Source: Desulfofundulus salinus (GTDB lineage: Bacteria; Bacillota; Desulfotomaculia; Desulfotomaculales; Desulfovirgulaceae). Taken from it: a stretch of DNA of 64,000 nucleotides. A program made the position numbers and the translations under genes. The notes beneath the pieces were generated by a model. The model saw nothing but the letters and a program-made list of their open reading frames with translations. It did not search any database and was not told the origin of the DNA. Shown in pieces: positions 44,970-54,927 of this stretch. How positions within the stretch are numbered: the first letter of the stretch is position 1; each line of letters opens with the position of its first letter. The DNA lies in assembly GCF_003627965.1 (NCBI RefSeq), contig NZ_RBWE01000001.1, positions 2,108,572 through 2,172,571 of the forward strand. Direction: 5' to 3'.

Positions 44970-46187
44970 TTAACCGTCAGTACCGCTTCCATGAGGGTAA
45001 CTCCGGCGTAAATGGGCAAAAATTTGTCTTACACCCCGCGGCTCGAACCGGAACTCCCCGGCTGCCACCGCCAGCCTGTAGTTTTCCCGCCTGGCTACCC
45101 ATGCTGCCATATGCCTGGCCAAAAAACGGGCAGCCTGCCAGTCCGGTTCCGTTGTAGCAACCCGGACGGGCAATTGCAAAACCCGAGAGGCCAGATCGGG
45201 CAATCCTTTTAAACAGGAGCCCCCGCCGGCGAGTATAACCCCTCCGGGCAACGCCTTCCCCCGGGCGAGCCTGTCAATGTTTTGCTTAATTAGATCCAGA
45301 ATCTCCAGCACTCTTGATTCGATAATCTGCCTGATAGTAGCCAGGCTGGCCCGCCTGGAGGCCAGGCCGCCCATGGAAGGTAATTCCACAAATACTGCTT
45401 CTTGTGGAAGGAGGCCGATCTCGCGTTTCACCTTTTCGGCCGCATCCAGGGAAGTCCTCACTCCAATAGCCAGGTCGCTGGTAATATGTTCCCCACCCAC
45501 GGGAATAACGGTCATATCCACCAGGGTCCCACCTTTGAAAACCGTGACGGCCGTAGTTCCACCACCTAAATCCACCAGAGCCGCGCCAAGTTCCCTCTCG
45601 ACGGTACTCAAAACTCCCTGCGCCACTACCAGTGGGTTTAAAACAACCTCCACCACCCGGAGTCCCGCCGCTTCTACCGCGGTAACCAACTGATCTACAA
45701 TTTGACTATCTACAGTTACCACCCGTGCTTCCAGGGATAGTTTGGAACCCGTACGTCCGACGGGATTATCCCTCCGGGGCACACCGTCAATCATAAATTC
45801 CACTGGCACTACTTGCAAAACCCGCCTTCCGGCAGGAACTTCCACTTGCCTCAGAATTTGTATCAGGTCAGCCACATCACCGGTGGTAATTTTTCCGCCG
45901 TGACCAATAGTTATATCGGCATGTCTGGTGAGCACATTTACGCCATGGCCGGAAAAACCCACGCAAACAGTGCCGATCCTGCATCCGGTAGCCTCCTGGG
46001 CCATCTCCACGGCCCGCCGCACCGCCTGGGCTACCCCTTCCAGGTCAATGACTATACCCTTGCGCATGCCCAGGGATGGGCACCAGCCCACTCCGGCCAC
46101 CCGTTCGGGATCGGCAACCCGGGCCACCACCGCCACCATACTGGACGTACCCACATCCAGGCCGGCAACAACTTCCTTTCCAGTCAA
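44970..46187 (-). CDS. ftsA: Cell division protein FtsA
   Basis: An actin-like protein of about 405 residues tethering FtsZ to the membrane. The phosphate-1 motif is GLDVGTSSMVAVV, and LVDLGGGTTAVTVF and VILAGGGSCLKG mark the other nucleotide-binding segments. A 1C domain lies near residues 80-160. I prefer the TTG at 46187 after GGGGGGTG; a TTG at 46229 is also open. The C-terminus (RRSYPHGSGTDG) has a weak amphipathic end compared with Bacillus FtsA. Confidence 0.93.
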   Translation of the reverse strand: MTGKEVVAGLDVGTSSMVAVVARVADPERVAGVGWCPSLGMRKGIVIDLEGVAQAVRRAVEMAQEATGCRIGTVCVGFSGHGVNVLTRHADITIGHGGKITTGDVADLIQILRQVEVPAGRRVLQVVPVEFMIDGVPRRDNPVGRTGSKLSLEARVVTVDSQIVDQLVTAVEAAGLRVVEVVLNPLVVAQGVLSTVERELGAALVDLGGGTTAVTVFKGGTLVDMTVIPVGGEHITSDLAIGVRTSLDAAEKVKREIGLLPQEAVFVELPSMGGLASRRASLATIRQIIESRVLEILDLIKQNIDRLARGKALPGGVILAGGGSCLKGLPDLASRVLQLPVRVATTEPDWQAARFLARHMAAWVARRENYRLAVAAGEFRFEPRGVRQIFAHLRRSYPHGSGTDG

Positions 46188-46256
46188 GCGGGGCACCCCC
46201 CTACCAGTTACTAAAAATGTAAAATTCAACGCTAGCCGTTCTTTTCCCTTTAAACT

Positions 46257-46604
46257 TTATTTTAATTTTTTAAACAGATGGCGCCGGATAATGGCCAGGT
46301 TTTGAAACAGCCGCACCCCGAAGGCCACCACGGCGGCTAAATAAAGATCGATCCCCAGGCGTTCTCCAATGAAGGCCAGACCGGCGGCCAGCAGGGCATT
46401 GCTGAAGAAACCGGAAATAAAGACGGTGTTATCAAACTGGTCCTCCATGGCTGCCCGGATGCCTCCAAAAACCGAGTCCAGGGCCGCCAGGGCCGCCACG
46501 GAAAGATACTTGGCGTAAACCTGTGGCAACACCAGGGGGATATTCAGCCCCAGCAGCACTCCCAAAACCAAACCGGCAACAGCCAGCCAGATACCCAACC
46601 ACAT
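46257..46604 (-). CDS. sbp: Small basic protein Sbp (DUF1290)
   Basis: A 115-residue membrane protein with about three hydrophobic segments and the family pattern AALAALDSVFGGIRAAMEDQFD. The C-terminus is basic (RRHLFKKLK). Sbp lies beside ftsA/ftsZ and DUF881 genes in spore formers; its function is unknown. Confidence 0.92.
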   Translation of the reverse strand: MWLGIWLAVAGLVLGVLLGLNIPLVLPQVYAKYLSVAALAALDSVFGGIRAAMEDQFDNTVFISGFFSNALLAAGLAFIGERLGIDLYLAAVVAFGVRLFQNLAIIRRHLFKKLK

Positions 46605-46610
46605 TTTTTC

Positions 46611-47318
46611 TCACCCTTTTACCACTGGTTTGGCATAGTGAAACTCCGTCGTGCGGGAATAACCCGGGATGGTAAGCCGGTCATAGGGCTGAATTTTTAC
46701 CTGGACCCCCAGATCCTGTAAATACTCCACCAGTCCGCCGGGGATCTCCAGGGCGCTTTTTAAATTGTCCGGCTTGCCAATGGCCAGGATATGATAGGGC
46801 GGTACTACTCTAGTCAAGTTAACATTAATAAAGGGGGCGGCCCAGCGGATTTCGGTGTGGGCCACTATGCGCTGGCCGTTAATGGAAAGGGCCTCGGCCC
46901 CCGCACCCCGCAGTTCATTGATCACCCGCAAGAGGTCCTCGTCCCGGATGGCATAAAGGCTCACGGGCCCCCGTCCACCGGCCTGCTGGGGAGGATTGTC
47001 CAGGGTTACCTCAATCCCGGGTCCGGTAACGGGAACCAAACCGGCCAGCAACCTGGCTTTGGCCAGCTCATCCTTGAGGGCCTTCTCTGCCTCGGTTTGC
47101 CCCCGGGTAACCTGCTCCAGTTTAAGGCTTAAGTCATTGGCCTCGGCCTCAAGTTTGCTCTTATCCTTTTCCAGCTGGCGCAGTTCCAGGGCCAGCTCCT
47201 GTGCACGGCCGGCCGGAATACCCTGTTCAATGTGCCTGGTAACCCGGAACTGGAAAACAATCAGCACACCCAAAACCAGGGCCACCAATCCGAGGGATAG
47301 ATAGGTGGACAGCTTCAT
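46611..47318 (-). CDS. DUF881 family protein, copy 1
   Basis: A 235-residue protein with an N-terminal membrane anchor (about residues 6-24), a coiled coil (about 35-80) and an extracytoplasmic DUF881 domain (LVPVTGPGIEVTLDNPPQ..., INGQRIVAHTEIRWAAPFINVN, PYHILAIGKPDNLKSAL). In sporulating Firmicutes these genes accompany ftsQ and sbp. It is a tandem paralogue of the next gene upstream, with a 4-bp overlap. Confidence 0.92.
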   Translation of the reverse strand: MKLSTYLSLGLVALVLGVLIVFQFRVTRHIEQGIPAGRAQELALELRQLEKDKSKLEAEANDLSLKLEQVTRGQTEAEKALKDELAKARLLAGLVPVTGPGIEVTLDNPPQQAGGRGPVSLYAIRDEDLLRVINELRGAGAEALSINGQRIVAHTEIRWAAPFINVNLTRVVPPYHILAIGKPDNLKSALEIPGGLVEYLQDLGVQVKIQPYDRLTIPGYSRTTEFHYAKPVVKG

Positions 47319-48037
47319 TGTTTTCCTCCCTCCTCCAGTGGGCGGGCATATTCAAAGCGCACCCCTCCCGTGTAGGCCGGCACGGTTAGTTGCGCCACTT
47401 TTCTAACCTCCACCTGGATACCCCAAAAGCGCAGCTGCTCCACTACCCCACCCCGCATCTGCAGGGAATTAATTAAATTGTCGGGATTACCAATGGCGGA
47501 GATGATAAAAGGGGGGGTCAGGCGCTGATTGCGGTTGGTTAAAATGGTCGGGCCGATACAGCGTATTTCACTGGTGGCCAGCATGCGCTGCCCGTTGATG
47601 GCTATGGCCTCGGCCCCGGCAGCCTTTAACTCGTTGATAATTTTTAGCACATCCTCATCGTGCAAAACATAAAGGTTTGGATTTTGGCCCGGCTGCAAAA
47701 CCTGGTTGCTGTCATTTAAAGTTACTTCTACCCCCGGCCCGGTAACCTCTACCAGGCCGGCTGTAATACGCACCCGGTTCAGCTCTTCTTTTAACGCATT
47801 TAAGCGGGGATCGGCCGCCACTTCATCCAGGCGGGCCCGCAGGTCACTTACCCGTCTCTGGAGATCATCCCGATCCTTTTTAGCTTGATTAACCTGGGCA
47901 GCCAGGGTTTGCGTTTGCTTAACGGGGGGCGTTTCCTGGATATCCTTGGTCAAACGAAACTGCACCGCCAGCATCAGACCCATGACCAGCCCCACCAGGA
48001 CCAACGCCCAGTGAAATCCCCTGATTTTCACGGTCAT
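47315..48037 (-). CDS. DUF881 family protein, copy 2
   Basis: About 240 residues with the same layout as its neighbour: a membrane anchor at about residues 7-27, a coiled coil, and GLVEVTGPGVEVTLNDSN..., INGQRMLATSEIRCIGPTILTNRN, PPFIISAIGNPDNL. I chose the ATG at 48037. The two copies differ well beyond a recent duplication. Related membrane-anchored proteins interact with the division machinery in some species; the role here is unknown. Confidence 0.92.
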   Translation of the reverse strand: MTVKIRGFHWALVLVGLVMGLMLAVQFRLTKDIQETPPVKQTQTLAAQVNQAKKDRDDLQRRVSDLRARLDEVAADPRLNALKEELNRVRITAGLVEVTGPGVEVTLNDSNQVLQPGQNPNLYVLHDEDVLKIINELKAAGAEAIAINGQRMLATSEIRCIGPTILTNRNQRLTPPFIISAIGNPDNLINSLQMRGGVVEQLRFWGIQVEVRKVAQLTVPAYTGGVRFEYARPLEEGGKQ

Positions 48038-48048
48038 GCCCCCCAATT

Positions 48049-48759
48049 TTATCTGGCATATTTGACTACTGGAACACCGGTGAGATCTACATAAGCTATT
48101 TTCTGACCGCGTATCTGCTCCAGAACCTGCAGGAGCACACTGGCCTTTCTGTTGATATCCACAGGAGCACCCAGGCGGCATTCCACCCCGTCAAGGGTAT
48201 ACAGCACCACCTGACCCTGACCATTAACGTGTATTTCGGAAAGTTTCTTGAGCAGTGACCCGGGCAACTGATTGATCACCTGCAGGGCGGTACCCAGTTT
48301 CGCATCCCGGATCACCTGCCCCGGGACAGGGGTGGGAACAACCGCCCCCGTTACCACCGGCAGGGAACCGGCCACCCCGCTTTCCTGCAGGCATACCCCT
48401 TCCCGGTCCACCTGCATGAAACCGTCTTTGACGGGAAGCAAGGCCACCGCTTGTCTTTCCTCTACCGCAATCACTATACGGGACGGGAACTCGCGGGCTA
48501 GGTGGACATCTTTGATGAGCGGCACGGTGCGGATCCGGACTTCAGACTCTTTTAAATTAACCTTGAAAATATTTGTGCCGGCGGTGATCCCGGAAAGCTC
48601 CACAATTTTTTTATCCGGCAGCGAGCTGTTGCCGGTAACTTCAATCTGGCGTACCTCGAACAGGGGCGAACCCAGGAGGATAAAGGCGGCCAGCAGGACC
48701 ACAAAGGCAAATAAAATCCTTTCGGCAAGATATTTTCCGGTATGCCGCGGTATGCCCAA
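48049..48759 (-). CDS. ftsQ: Cell division protein FtsQ/DivIB
   Basis: A bitopic protein of about 236 residues. The membrane segment (about 18-35) is followed by the POTRA domain (FEVRQIEVTGNSSLPDKKIVEL) and the FtsQ-specific domain. I chose the TTG at 48759, 8 nt after AGGAG; a GTG 6 bases upstream or longer forms to 48822 are possible. It links peptidoglycan synthases to the septum through FtsL. Confidence 0.92.
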   Translation of the reverse strand: MGIPRHTGKYLAERILFAFVVLLAAFILLGSPLFEVRQIEVTGNSSLPDKKIVELSGITAGTNIFKVNLKESEVRIRTVPLIKDVHLAREFPSRIVIAVEERQAVALLPVKDGFMQVDREGVCLQESGVAGSLPVVTGAVVPTPVPGQVIRDAKLGTALQVINQLPGSLLKKLSEIHVNGQGQVVLYTLDGVECRLGAPVDINRKASVLLQVLEQIRGQKIAYVDLTGVPVVKYAR

Positions 48760-48957
48760 CCTCACCACTCCTAATATTTTGTCCTGGAACCGGCAGAATT
48801 GATGCCCGCGGATACCTGGCATCCCTTGTATGCGGCCAGCCCGCCGGCTGGCCCAAATAAGCGATTAATACCCGGTTTTCCCGTTCCCGGATTATTATAC
48901 CAAAATATTATAGCAACCGGAAAAACTTGTCCACCCAAAAACTAAAAAAGAACCATA

Positions 48958-50211
48958 TCAAATGGATACTCTCACAATTCTGGCCCCCAGGGCGGCATAT
49001 TTTTGTTCCAGTCTTTCGTAGCCCCGGTCGATATGCTCCACACCTTCAACCACCGTACCGTTTTCTGCAACCAGGGCCGCCAGGACCAGGGCGGCGCCCG
49101 CCCGCAGATCCGTGGCCATCACCGGTGCCCCGGTGAGCCTTTCTACCCCCTTGACGATGGCCGTCTGCCCCTCCACCTTGATGTCGGCACCCATCCGCCG
49201 CAGTTCGCTCACATGCTTAAAACGGTTTTCAAAAACGGTTTCGGTAATTACGCTGGTTCCTTCGGCCAGGCAGGCCAGGGCCATCATCTGGGGCTGCATA
49301 TCGGTGGGAAAGCCTGGATGGGGCAACGTTTTGATATCTACTGCCCGCGGCCGCCCCTGGGCCACCAACCGCACATATTCATCGCCCGTCTCCACCAGGA
49401 AGCCCATTTCCTTCAACTTGGCCAGCACGGGCTCCACGTGTTCGGGAATGACGTTGGTTACCGTGACATCTCCGCCAGTAATGGCGGCGGCTACCAGGTG
49501 GGTGCCCGCTTCAATGCGATCGGGAATCACCGCGTGTTCCACCGAATAGAGGTGTTTGACCCCTTCGACGCGGATCACATCCGTACCCGCGCCCTTAATG
49601 CGCGCTCCCATCCGGTTCAAAAAGTTCTGCAGGTCCACAATCTCCGGCTCCCTGGCAGCATTGCGGATGATGGTGGTGCCCCTGGCCAGCACGGCAGCCA
49701 TCATAATGTTTTCGGTGGCGCCCACACTGGGAACATCCAGGTGGATTTCGGCGCCCACCAGTTTATCAGCTTCCACGGTAATATAGCCAAATTTTTCCTC
49801 AATCCTGGCCCCCAGGGCCTTGAGCCCCTTCAGGTGGAGGTTCATAGGCCGGGAACCGATGTTGCAGCCTCCTGGATAAGAGATTTTCACCCGGCGAAAG
49901 CGCCCCAAAAGAGGCCCCAGCACCAGGTTGGACGCCCGCATCCGGCGCATTAAATCTTCCCCTACCTCCAGGGATTGTATATGGGTGGCGTCAACCCTGA
50001 TGGAATCCCCTTCCCTGTTCACCCGGGCACCCAGGTATTCCAGGACATCGCACATGGTCGCTACGTCCTTTAACGCCGGCACCTGCTGGATTACGTTGGG
50101 TGTCCCGTGCAAGAGACAGGCGGCCAGGATCGGTAGGGTAGCGTTCTTGCTGCCGCTGGCCCGCACGGTGCCCCGCAGGGGATTACCGCCCGTAATGAAA
50201 AACCTGACCAT
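48958..50211 (-). CDS. murA: UDP-GlcNAc enolpyruvyl transferase MurA
   Basis: A 417-residue first committed enzyme of peptidoglycan synthesis. The N-terminal substrate Lys is in ASGSKNATLP, and the catalytic Cys lies in YPGGCNIGSRP near residue 115. Because that is Cys, not Asp, fosfomycin sensitivity is expected. The 198-bp gap to ftsQ shows no clear signal. Confidence 0.98.
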   Translation of the reverse strand: MVRFFITGGNPLRGTVRASGSKNATLPILAACLLHGTPNVIQQVPALKDVATMCDVLEYLGARVNREGDSIRVDATHIQSLEVGEDLMRRMRASNLVLGPLLGRFRRVKISYPGGCNIGSRPMNLHLKGLKALGARIEEKFGYITVEADKLVGAEIHLDVPSVGATENIMMAAVLARGTTIIRNAAREPEIVDLQNFLNRMGARIKGAGTDVIRVEGVKHLYSVEHAVIPDRIEAGTHLVAAAITGGDVTVTNVIPEHVEPVLAKLKEMGFLVETGDEYVRLVAQGRPRAVDIKTLPHPGFPTDMQPQMMALACLAEGTSVITETVFENRFKHVSELRRMGADIKVEGQTAIVKGVERLTGAPVMATDLRAGAALVLAALVAENGTVVEGVEHIDRGYERLEQKYAALGARIVRVSI

Positions 50212-50226
50212 GCTGTCACCCCCGCC

Positions 50227-51138
50227 TCAATCCTCACCGAGAACCTGTACCTCCAGAGTTAGAGTTATCCCGAAGCGCTCGTGAACCAGTTGCTGTACCC
50301 GGTGGATCAGGATTTGCACATCCCGGGCGGTAGCCCTCCCCAAATTGACAATGAAATTGGCGTGGACCAAAGATACCTGGGCATCACCCTGGCGCATACC
50401 CTTGCACCCGGCCTGTTCAATTAACCAGCCGGCCGTTTTGCCGGGAGGATTTTTAAAGACGCTGCCGGCACTGGGGTAGGACAGGGGCTGGGAAGCCCGG
50501 CGGCGGGCGAGATACTGCTCCATATCGGCCCGGATCAGGTCGGCGTCCCGGGCCACGCCCCGGCAGGTCACCTCCAGCACCACCAGCGAACTGCCCAGCA
50601 AATTGCTGGTGCGGTAACCAAAACCCAACTCGCCGGCGTTCCGGCGTTCCAGCTCACCGGATGAATCCATAACTATAACTTCCTGCACCAGGTCGGCCAT
50701 GGATGAACCGTTGGCGCCGGCATTCATTACCACCGCCCCGCCTACCGTTCCGGGAATGCCGGTGGCAAATTCCAAACCGCCCACGCCGCTCTTCTGGGCT
50801 ACGGACGCCAGCACACCCAGCATTGTCCCGGCCCCTGCGATCAAGGTTGTTTTTCGTACCTGGACCTGACCGAAGGCACGGCCAATTTTCACAACTATGC
50901 CGCGGATGCCACCATCCTTTACCAGAAGGTTGGAACCGTTGCCAATAAAATAAAGGGGGAGGCCACGGCCGTGTACCCAGGTAACCAGCCGGGCCAGTTC
51001 CTTCACTCCCGCCGGTTCCACAAAAATATCTGCCGGGCCACCGATACGCCAGGTGGTATGGCGGGCCATGGGCTCATTGGCCTTCACCTGTCCGGGTAAC
51101 AGGGCATTTAATTCTTTAAAACCGGCCGGCAAATTCAT
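50227..51138 (-). CDS. murB: UDP-N-acetylenolpyruvoylglucosamine reductase MurB
   Basis: A 303-residue FAD enzyme producing UDP-MurNAc. The FAD domain includes FIGNGSNLLVKDGG and ATGIPGTVGGAVVMNAGA; the catalytic Ser is in YPSAGSVFKNP. It starts with a 4-bp overlap at the murC stop and is followed by murA after 15 bp, so the three genes are one transcript. Confidence 0.98.
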   Translation of the reverse strand: MNLPAGFKELNALLPGQVKANEPMARHTTWRIGGPADIFVEPAGVKELARLVTWVHGRGLPLYFIGNGSNLLVKDGGIRGIVVKIGRAFGQVQVRKTTLIAGAGTMLGVLASVAQKSGVGGLEFATGIPGTVGGAVVMNAGANGSSMADLVQEVIVMDSSGELERRNAGELGFGYRTSNLLGSSLVVLEVTCRGVARDADLIRADMEQYLARRRASQPLSYPSAGSVFKNPPGKTAGWLIEQAGCKGMRQGDAQVSLVHANFIVNLGRATARDVQILIHRVQQLVHERFGITLTLEVQVLGED

Positions 51139-52526
51139 GCTGTTTTCTCCCTTAACCTTTTTACCAGTTCAATACCACAGAGCCAGACATTTCCCGCACC
51201 CATGGTTAAAATCAAATCGCCGGGCAGGGCAATGGCAGCCAGGTAATTGACTATTTGTTCCCTGGTCGGCAGATAAACCACTGGTGGGCGGCCATGGTTT
51301 TTAATGGCCTGGACAATCAGCTGGGCGTTGACCCCTTCTATGGGTTGCTCCCCGGCACTGTAGATCTCATTGACTATAACCAGATCGGCTTCGCCAAAGG
51401 CCTCCCCAAACTGTTCCTTTAATAAGGCCGTCCGGGTGTAGCGATGAGGCTGAAAGACGACGATCAGGCGCTTTGGCTCCGTCTGGCGGGCCGCCTGCAA
51501 GGTAGCCTTTATTTCACTGGGATGGTGGGCATAGTCATCCACCACCCGCACATTCCCCACTTCACCCAGCAGTTCAAACCTTCTCCTGGCCCCCCGGAAC
51601 TCTTTGAGTATCTGAGCGATGAGCTGAAAATCAAGACCGATCCAGCGGGCTGCAGTCACTACGGCCAGGGCGTTTAACATATTATGTTTCCCAAGGACGG
51701 AAAGTTCCAGGGTGCCCAGGTGCTGATCATGATAATACACTTCACCGCGGGAACGTTCACCGTCCAGGGATAAATGGCGGAGCACATAGTCGGCACCGGA
51801 ACTCTCGATGCCGTAGGTGACCACCGGTCGGTCTAAATCCTGCAACACTTCCCGTACATTGGGATCGTCGGTACAGGCAATGACCAGCCCGTGTTCCGGC
51901 ACTTTGCCCATAAACTGCCGGAAAGCCTTTTTAATTTCCGCCACCGAACCGTAATGGTCCAGGTGATCATCTTCAATATTGGTCACGATCACTGCCAGCG
52001 GACTCAACTTTAAAAAGGACCCGTCACTTTCATCGGCTTCAGCTACCAGATATTCCCCCCGACCCAGCTTGGCGTTTCCGCCAATATCGTTCAATTCACC
52101 TCCGATGACAATGGTCGGGTCAAGTCCGCTCCTTTCCAGTACCAGGGCCAGCATGGAGGTGGTGGTGGTTTTGCCATGTGCCCCGGCAACGGCAATACCC
52201 TTTTGCCGCTGCATCAACCAGGCCAGCAGATCCCCACGATGCATCACCGGGATGCCCTTTTCCCGGGCTGCCAGCAATTCGGCGTTATCCGGTTTAATCG
52301 CCGAGGAAATCACCACCAGCTGCGCAGCATCCAGGTTCTGGGGGGCGTGCCCCACGTGGCAGACGGCCCCCCGGGACTCCAGCCTGCGGGTGGTATCAGT
52401 GGAGGAAAGATCCGAACCGCTAATCTTATAACCCAGATCCAAAAGAATGCTGGCCAGGCCACTCATACCAGCCCCGCCAATACCGATAAAATGTACCCGC
52501 CGGGGTATTACCTGCAAGGACTTCAA
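51135..52526 (-). CDS. murC: UDP-N-acetylmuramate--L-alanine ligase MurC
   Basis: A 463-residue ATP-dependent ligase adding L-Ala. The N-terminal GIGGAGMSGLA motif binds the UDP-sugar, and AGAHGKTTTTSML is the ATP P-loop. NHEQ-like His residues in DYAHHPSEI are conserved. A 140-bp gap separates it from murG; nothing clear is seen there. Confidence 0.98.
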   Translation of the reverse strand: MKSLQVIPRRVHFIGIGGAGMSGLASILLDLGYKISGSDLSSTDTTRRLESRGAVCHVGHAPQNLDAAQLVVISSAIKPDNAELLAAREKGIPVMHRGDLLAWLMQRQKGIAVAGAHGKTTTTSMLALVLERSGLDPTIVIGGELNDIGGNAKLGRGEYLVAEADESDGSFLKLSPLAVIVTNIEDDHLDHYGSVAEIKKAFRQFMGKVPEHGLVIACTDDPNVREVLQDLDRPVVTYGIESSGADYVLRHLSLDGERSRGEVYYHDQHLGTLELSVLGKHNMLNALAVVTAARWIGLDFQLIAQILKEFRGARRRFELLGEVGNVRVVDDYAHHPSEIKATLQAARQTEPKRLIVVFQPHRYTRTALLKEQFGEAFGEADLVIVNEIYSAGEQPIEGVNAQLIVQAIKNHGRPPVVYLPTREQIVNYLAAIALPGDLILTMGAGNVWLCGIELVKRLREKTA

Positions 52527-52666
52527 CTCCTTTCCCGGTTACAGCTCCTGGCAAACGTGACGGCTTCGCGATACACCATATACTATGCCCGGTCTAAAAA
52601 AGGTGTGCCATTCCCGGGCTTGTCCGGCCGTGCTACCTGGTTCACGAAGGGCAGTAGCCACCGTTT

Positions 52667-53785
52667 TTACCGGGCCAGGTTGTCTATTAGCTCAAGTATT
52701 TCATCCAGGGCCTGGGAACGTCCCAGGCGGCGGCTGGCCCCGGCCATCGCCTTCAGTTTTGCCGGCTGCGCCAGAAGCCGGGCCAGCTTTTCAGCCAGCA
52801 AAGGCCCCGTTAACTCCCGATCCCGGATGACCAGAGCGGCACCTTCTTTCTCCAGGGAACGGGCATTGTATTCCTGGTGATTCCCGGTAGCATAGGGGTA
52901 GGGAATGAGGATGGCCGGCAACCCTACCACCGTCAACTCTGCCAGGGTGGCTGCCCCGGCACGACAGATGGCAAGGTCGGTCGCCGCCAGTGCCCGGGGC
53001 ATTTCGTCAAGATAAGGTACAAGGATAATATTGCCATTTTCGGATATACTTAAACCCGCCTCCCTGGCTCGGGCGCAAAACTCCTCATATTGGCCGGGAC
53101 CGGTTACATGGAGGAAGTATACCCCATTCCGGTCCCCAAACTGCTTTAAAACCTCGATCATGGCCAGGTTGATCGCCCTGGCCCCTTGACTACCCCCAAA
53201 GGAGAGGACGAGCCGGGCATCTTCAGGGATACCCATGGCCCGCCTGGCCTCGTCCCGCCGCCAGGCCAGCACCTCCGGACGCACCGGTAGCCCGGTAACT
53301 TTAACCCGGGCTTTACGGGGAAAATATTTCCGGGCGTCGTCAAAGGTTAACGCCACCTGGCTGACAAAACGGGACAGCAGCCGGTTGGTCAAACCGGGCA
53401 GGGCATTTTGCTCGTGGATCAGGGTGGGAATACCCAGCAGAACGGCGGCCAGAACCACCGGCCCGCACACATACCCCCCGGTACCTACTACCACCCGCGG
53501 CTTGAAATCGGCCAGAATCTGCCGGGCCAAAAGAACCCCCCGGGCTGCCTGCCAGAACACCAGCAGGTTCCGCGGGGACAGGCTGCGCTTTAAACCGGTT
53601 ACCGGGATGGAACGAAAGGGCAGATTTGCTTTCGGCACCAGGTCGGCCTCCAGACCACCGGCCCGGCCGATGTAAAGCACCTGGGCTTCAGGGTATTTGG
53701 CCAACAGTCCCCGGGCAATGGCCAGGGCGGGGTAAATATGCCCTCCCGTACCACCCCCGGTTACCACAAAATGCAAATGCTCCAC
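52667..53785 (-). CDS. murG: Lipid II synthase MurG
   Basis: A 372-residue GT-B glycosyltransferase adding GlcNAc to lipid I at the membrane's inner face. The three G-loops are visible: GGGTGGHIYPALA, the VVGTGGYVCGP segment and FGGSQGARAIN. HEQNALPGL is the conserved acceptor-side motif. Confidence 0.98.
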   Translation of the reverse strand: MEHLHFVVTGGGTGGHIYPALAIARGLLAKYPEAQVLYIGRAGGLEADLVPKANLPFRSIPVTGLKRSLSPRNLLVFWQAARGVLLARQILADFKPRVVVGTGGYVCGPVVLAAVLLGIPTLIHEQNALPGLTNRLLSRFVSQVALTFDDARKYFPRKARVKVTGLPVRPEVLAWRRDEARRAMGIPEDARLVLSFGGSQGARAINLAMIEVLKQFGDRNGVYFLHVTGPGQYEEFCARAREAGLSISENGNIILVPYLDEMPRALAATDLAICRAGAATLAELTVVGLPAILIPYPYATGNHQEYNARSLEKEGAALVIRDRELTGPLLAEKLARLLAQPAKLKAMAGASRRLGRSQALDEILELIDNLAR

Positions 53786-53791
53786 CTCCCG

Positions 53792-54901
53792 TCATTTGGG
53801 AGCACTGTAGCGGGATATGTTCAGCAATACCCCTACCCCCAGCAGGGTGAACACCAGGGATGTTCCCCCAAAGCTGATAAAGGGCAGGGTAATGCCGGTT
53901 ACCGGCAGGGAGCTGGTGACCACGCCGATATTAATGATTGCCTGGATACCCACGCCGGAAACAATCCCGGCGGCAAGCAGGCTGCCAAAGGGATCGGGAG
54001 AGGTAATGGCCACCTTCAATCCCCGCCAGATGAACAAAATGAACAATAGGATAACCAGGCAGGCGCCGATAAAACCCAGCTCTTCTCCGATCACGGCAAA
54101 GATAAAGTCCGTCTGTCTCTCGGGGAGGTAAAGGAACTTGGAATGGCGACCCTGCCCCAGGCCGGTGCCCAAAAGGCCACCGGAACCAAGGGACATGAGG
54201 GAATTCAAAATATGCCACCCCGAGCCCGAGGGGTCCTTCTCCGGATCCAGAAAGGCTAAGAATCTCCTCAGGCGGTAAGGCTCCATCCAGATGGCCAGGG
54301 CCAGGGCTCCCGTTCCCAAAAAACCCAGGGCGCCCAGGTGCACCAGGGAAGCACCGGCCGCAAAAAGCATCAACACGATGGTACCGGCCAGGGTAACGGC
54401 CGTACCCAGGTCCGGCTGCATGAGAATCAGCCCCGCCGCCAAACCCATTATCACCAGGTACGGCAACATTCCCCGGCGAAAATTGGTAATCCGTTCGGGC
54501 CGCCGGGAAAGGCCGTAGGCAGTGAAGACCACCAGGCAAAGCTTGGCAAACTCCGAAGGCTGAAAACTCAAGGGACCCAGGTTCAACCAGCGCTGGGCTC
54601 CCAGCTTGGAAACGCCAACCCCCGGAATAAGTACAGCAATCAGCAGGGCAAAGGCCAGGACCAAAAGCGCTCCCGCCCACCTTTTCAAATGCCAGTAGTC
54701 ATAATTTATCATTACAAACATAGCCGTGAGGCCGATGATGGCCCAGATGGACTGGCGGATCAGAAAATGAAAAGGGTTGTTAAAGGGCGGAAACATGGCG
54801 TAGTAGTAACTGGAACTAAAAACCATCACTATGCCCACGCTTAAAAGCATGAGTACGGTAAGGAAGAGGATAAAATCCGGTGGCCGCCTGCGTAAGCGCA
54901 T
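53792..54901 (-). CDS. ftsW: SEDS-family septal glycosyltransferase FtsW
   Basis: A 370-residue membrane protein with about ten segments, matching FtsW/SpoVE. The ATG at 54901 follows AGGGAG and gives MRLRRRPPDFILFLTVL; upstream codons to 54952 only overlap the murD end. Conserved AQRWLNLGPLSFQPSEFAKL contains the catalytic-loop Asp-free SEDS signature. It pairs with the SpoVD-like PBP for septum or spore-cortex synthesis; whether FtsW or SpoVE is the better name is open. Confidence 0.93.
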   Translation of the reverse strand: MRLRRRPPDFILFLTVLMLLSVGIVMVFSSSYYYAMFPPFNNPFHFLIRQSIWAIIGLTAMFVMINYDYWHLKRWAGALLVLAFALLIAVLIPGVGVSKLGAQRWLNLGPLSFQPSEFAKLCLVVFTAYGLSRRPERITNFRRGMLPYLVIMGLAAGLILMQPDLGTAVTLAGTIVLMLFAAGASLVHLGALGFLGTGALALAIWMEPYRLRRFLAFLDPEKDPSGSGWHILNSLMSLGSGGLLGTGLGQGRHSKFLYLPERQTDFIFAVIGEELGFIGACLVILLFILFIWRGLKVAITSPDPFGSLLAAGIVSGVGIQAIINIGVVTSSLPVTGITLPFISFGGTSLVFTLLGVGVLLNISRYSAPK

Positions 54902-54927
54902 GGGAGTCTCCCTACCTTCCCGGTAAG

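Noticed and set aside
49003-49953. A 316-codon plus-strand ORF
   Set aside because: It is antisense to murA and a product of high GC codon bias; no start signal.
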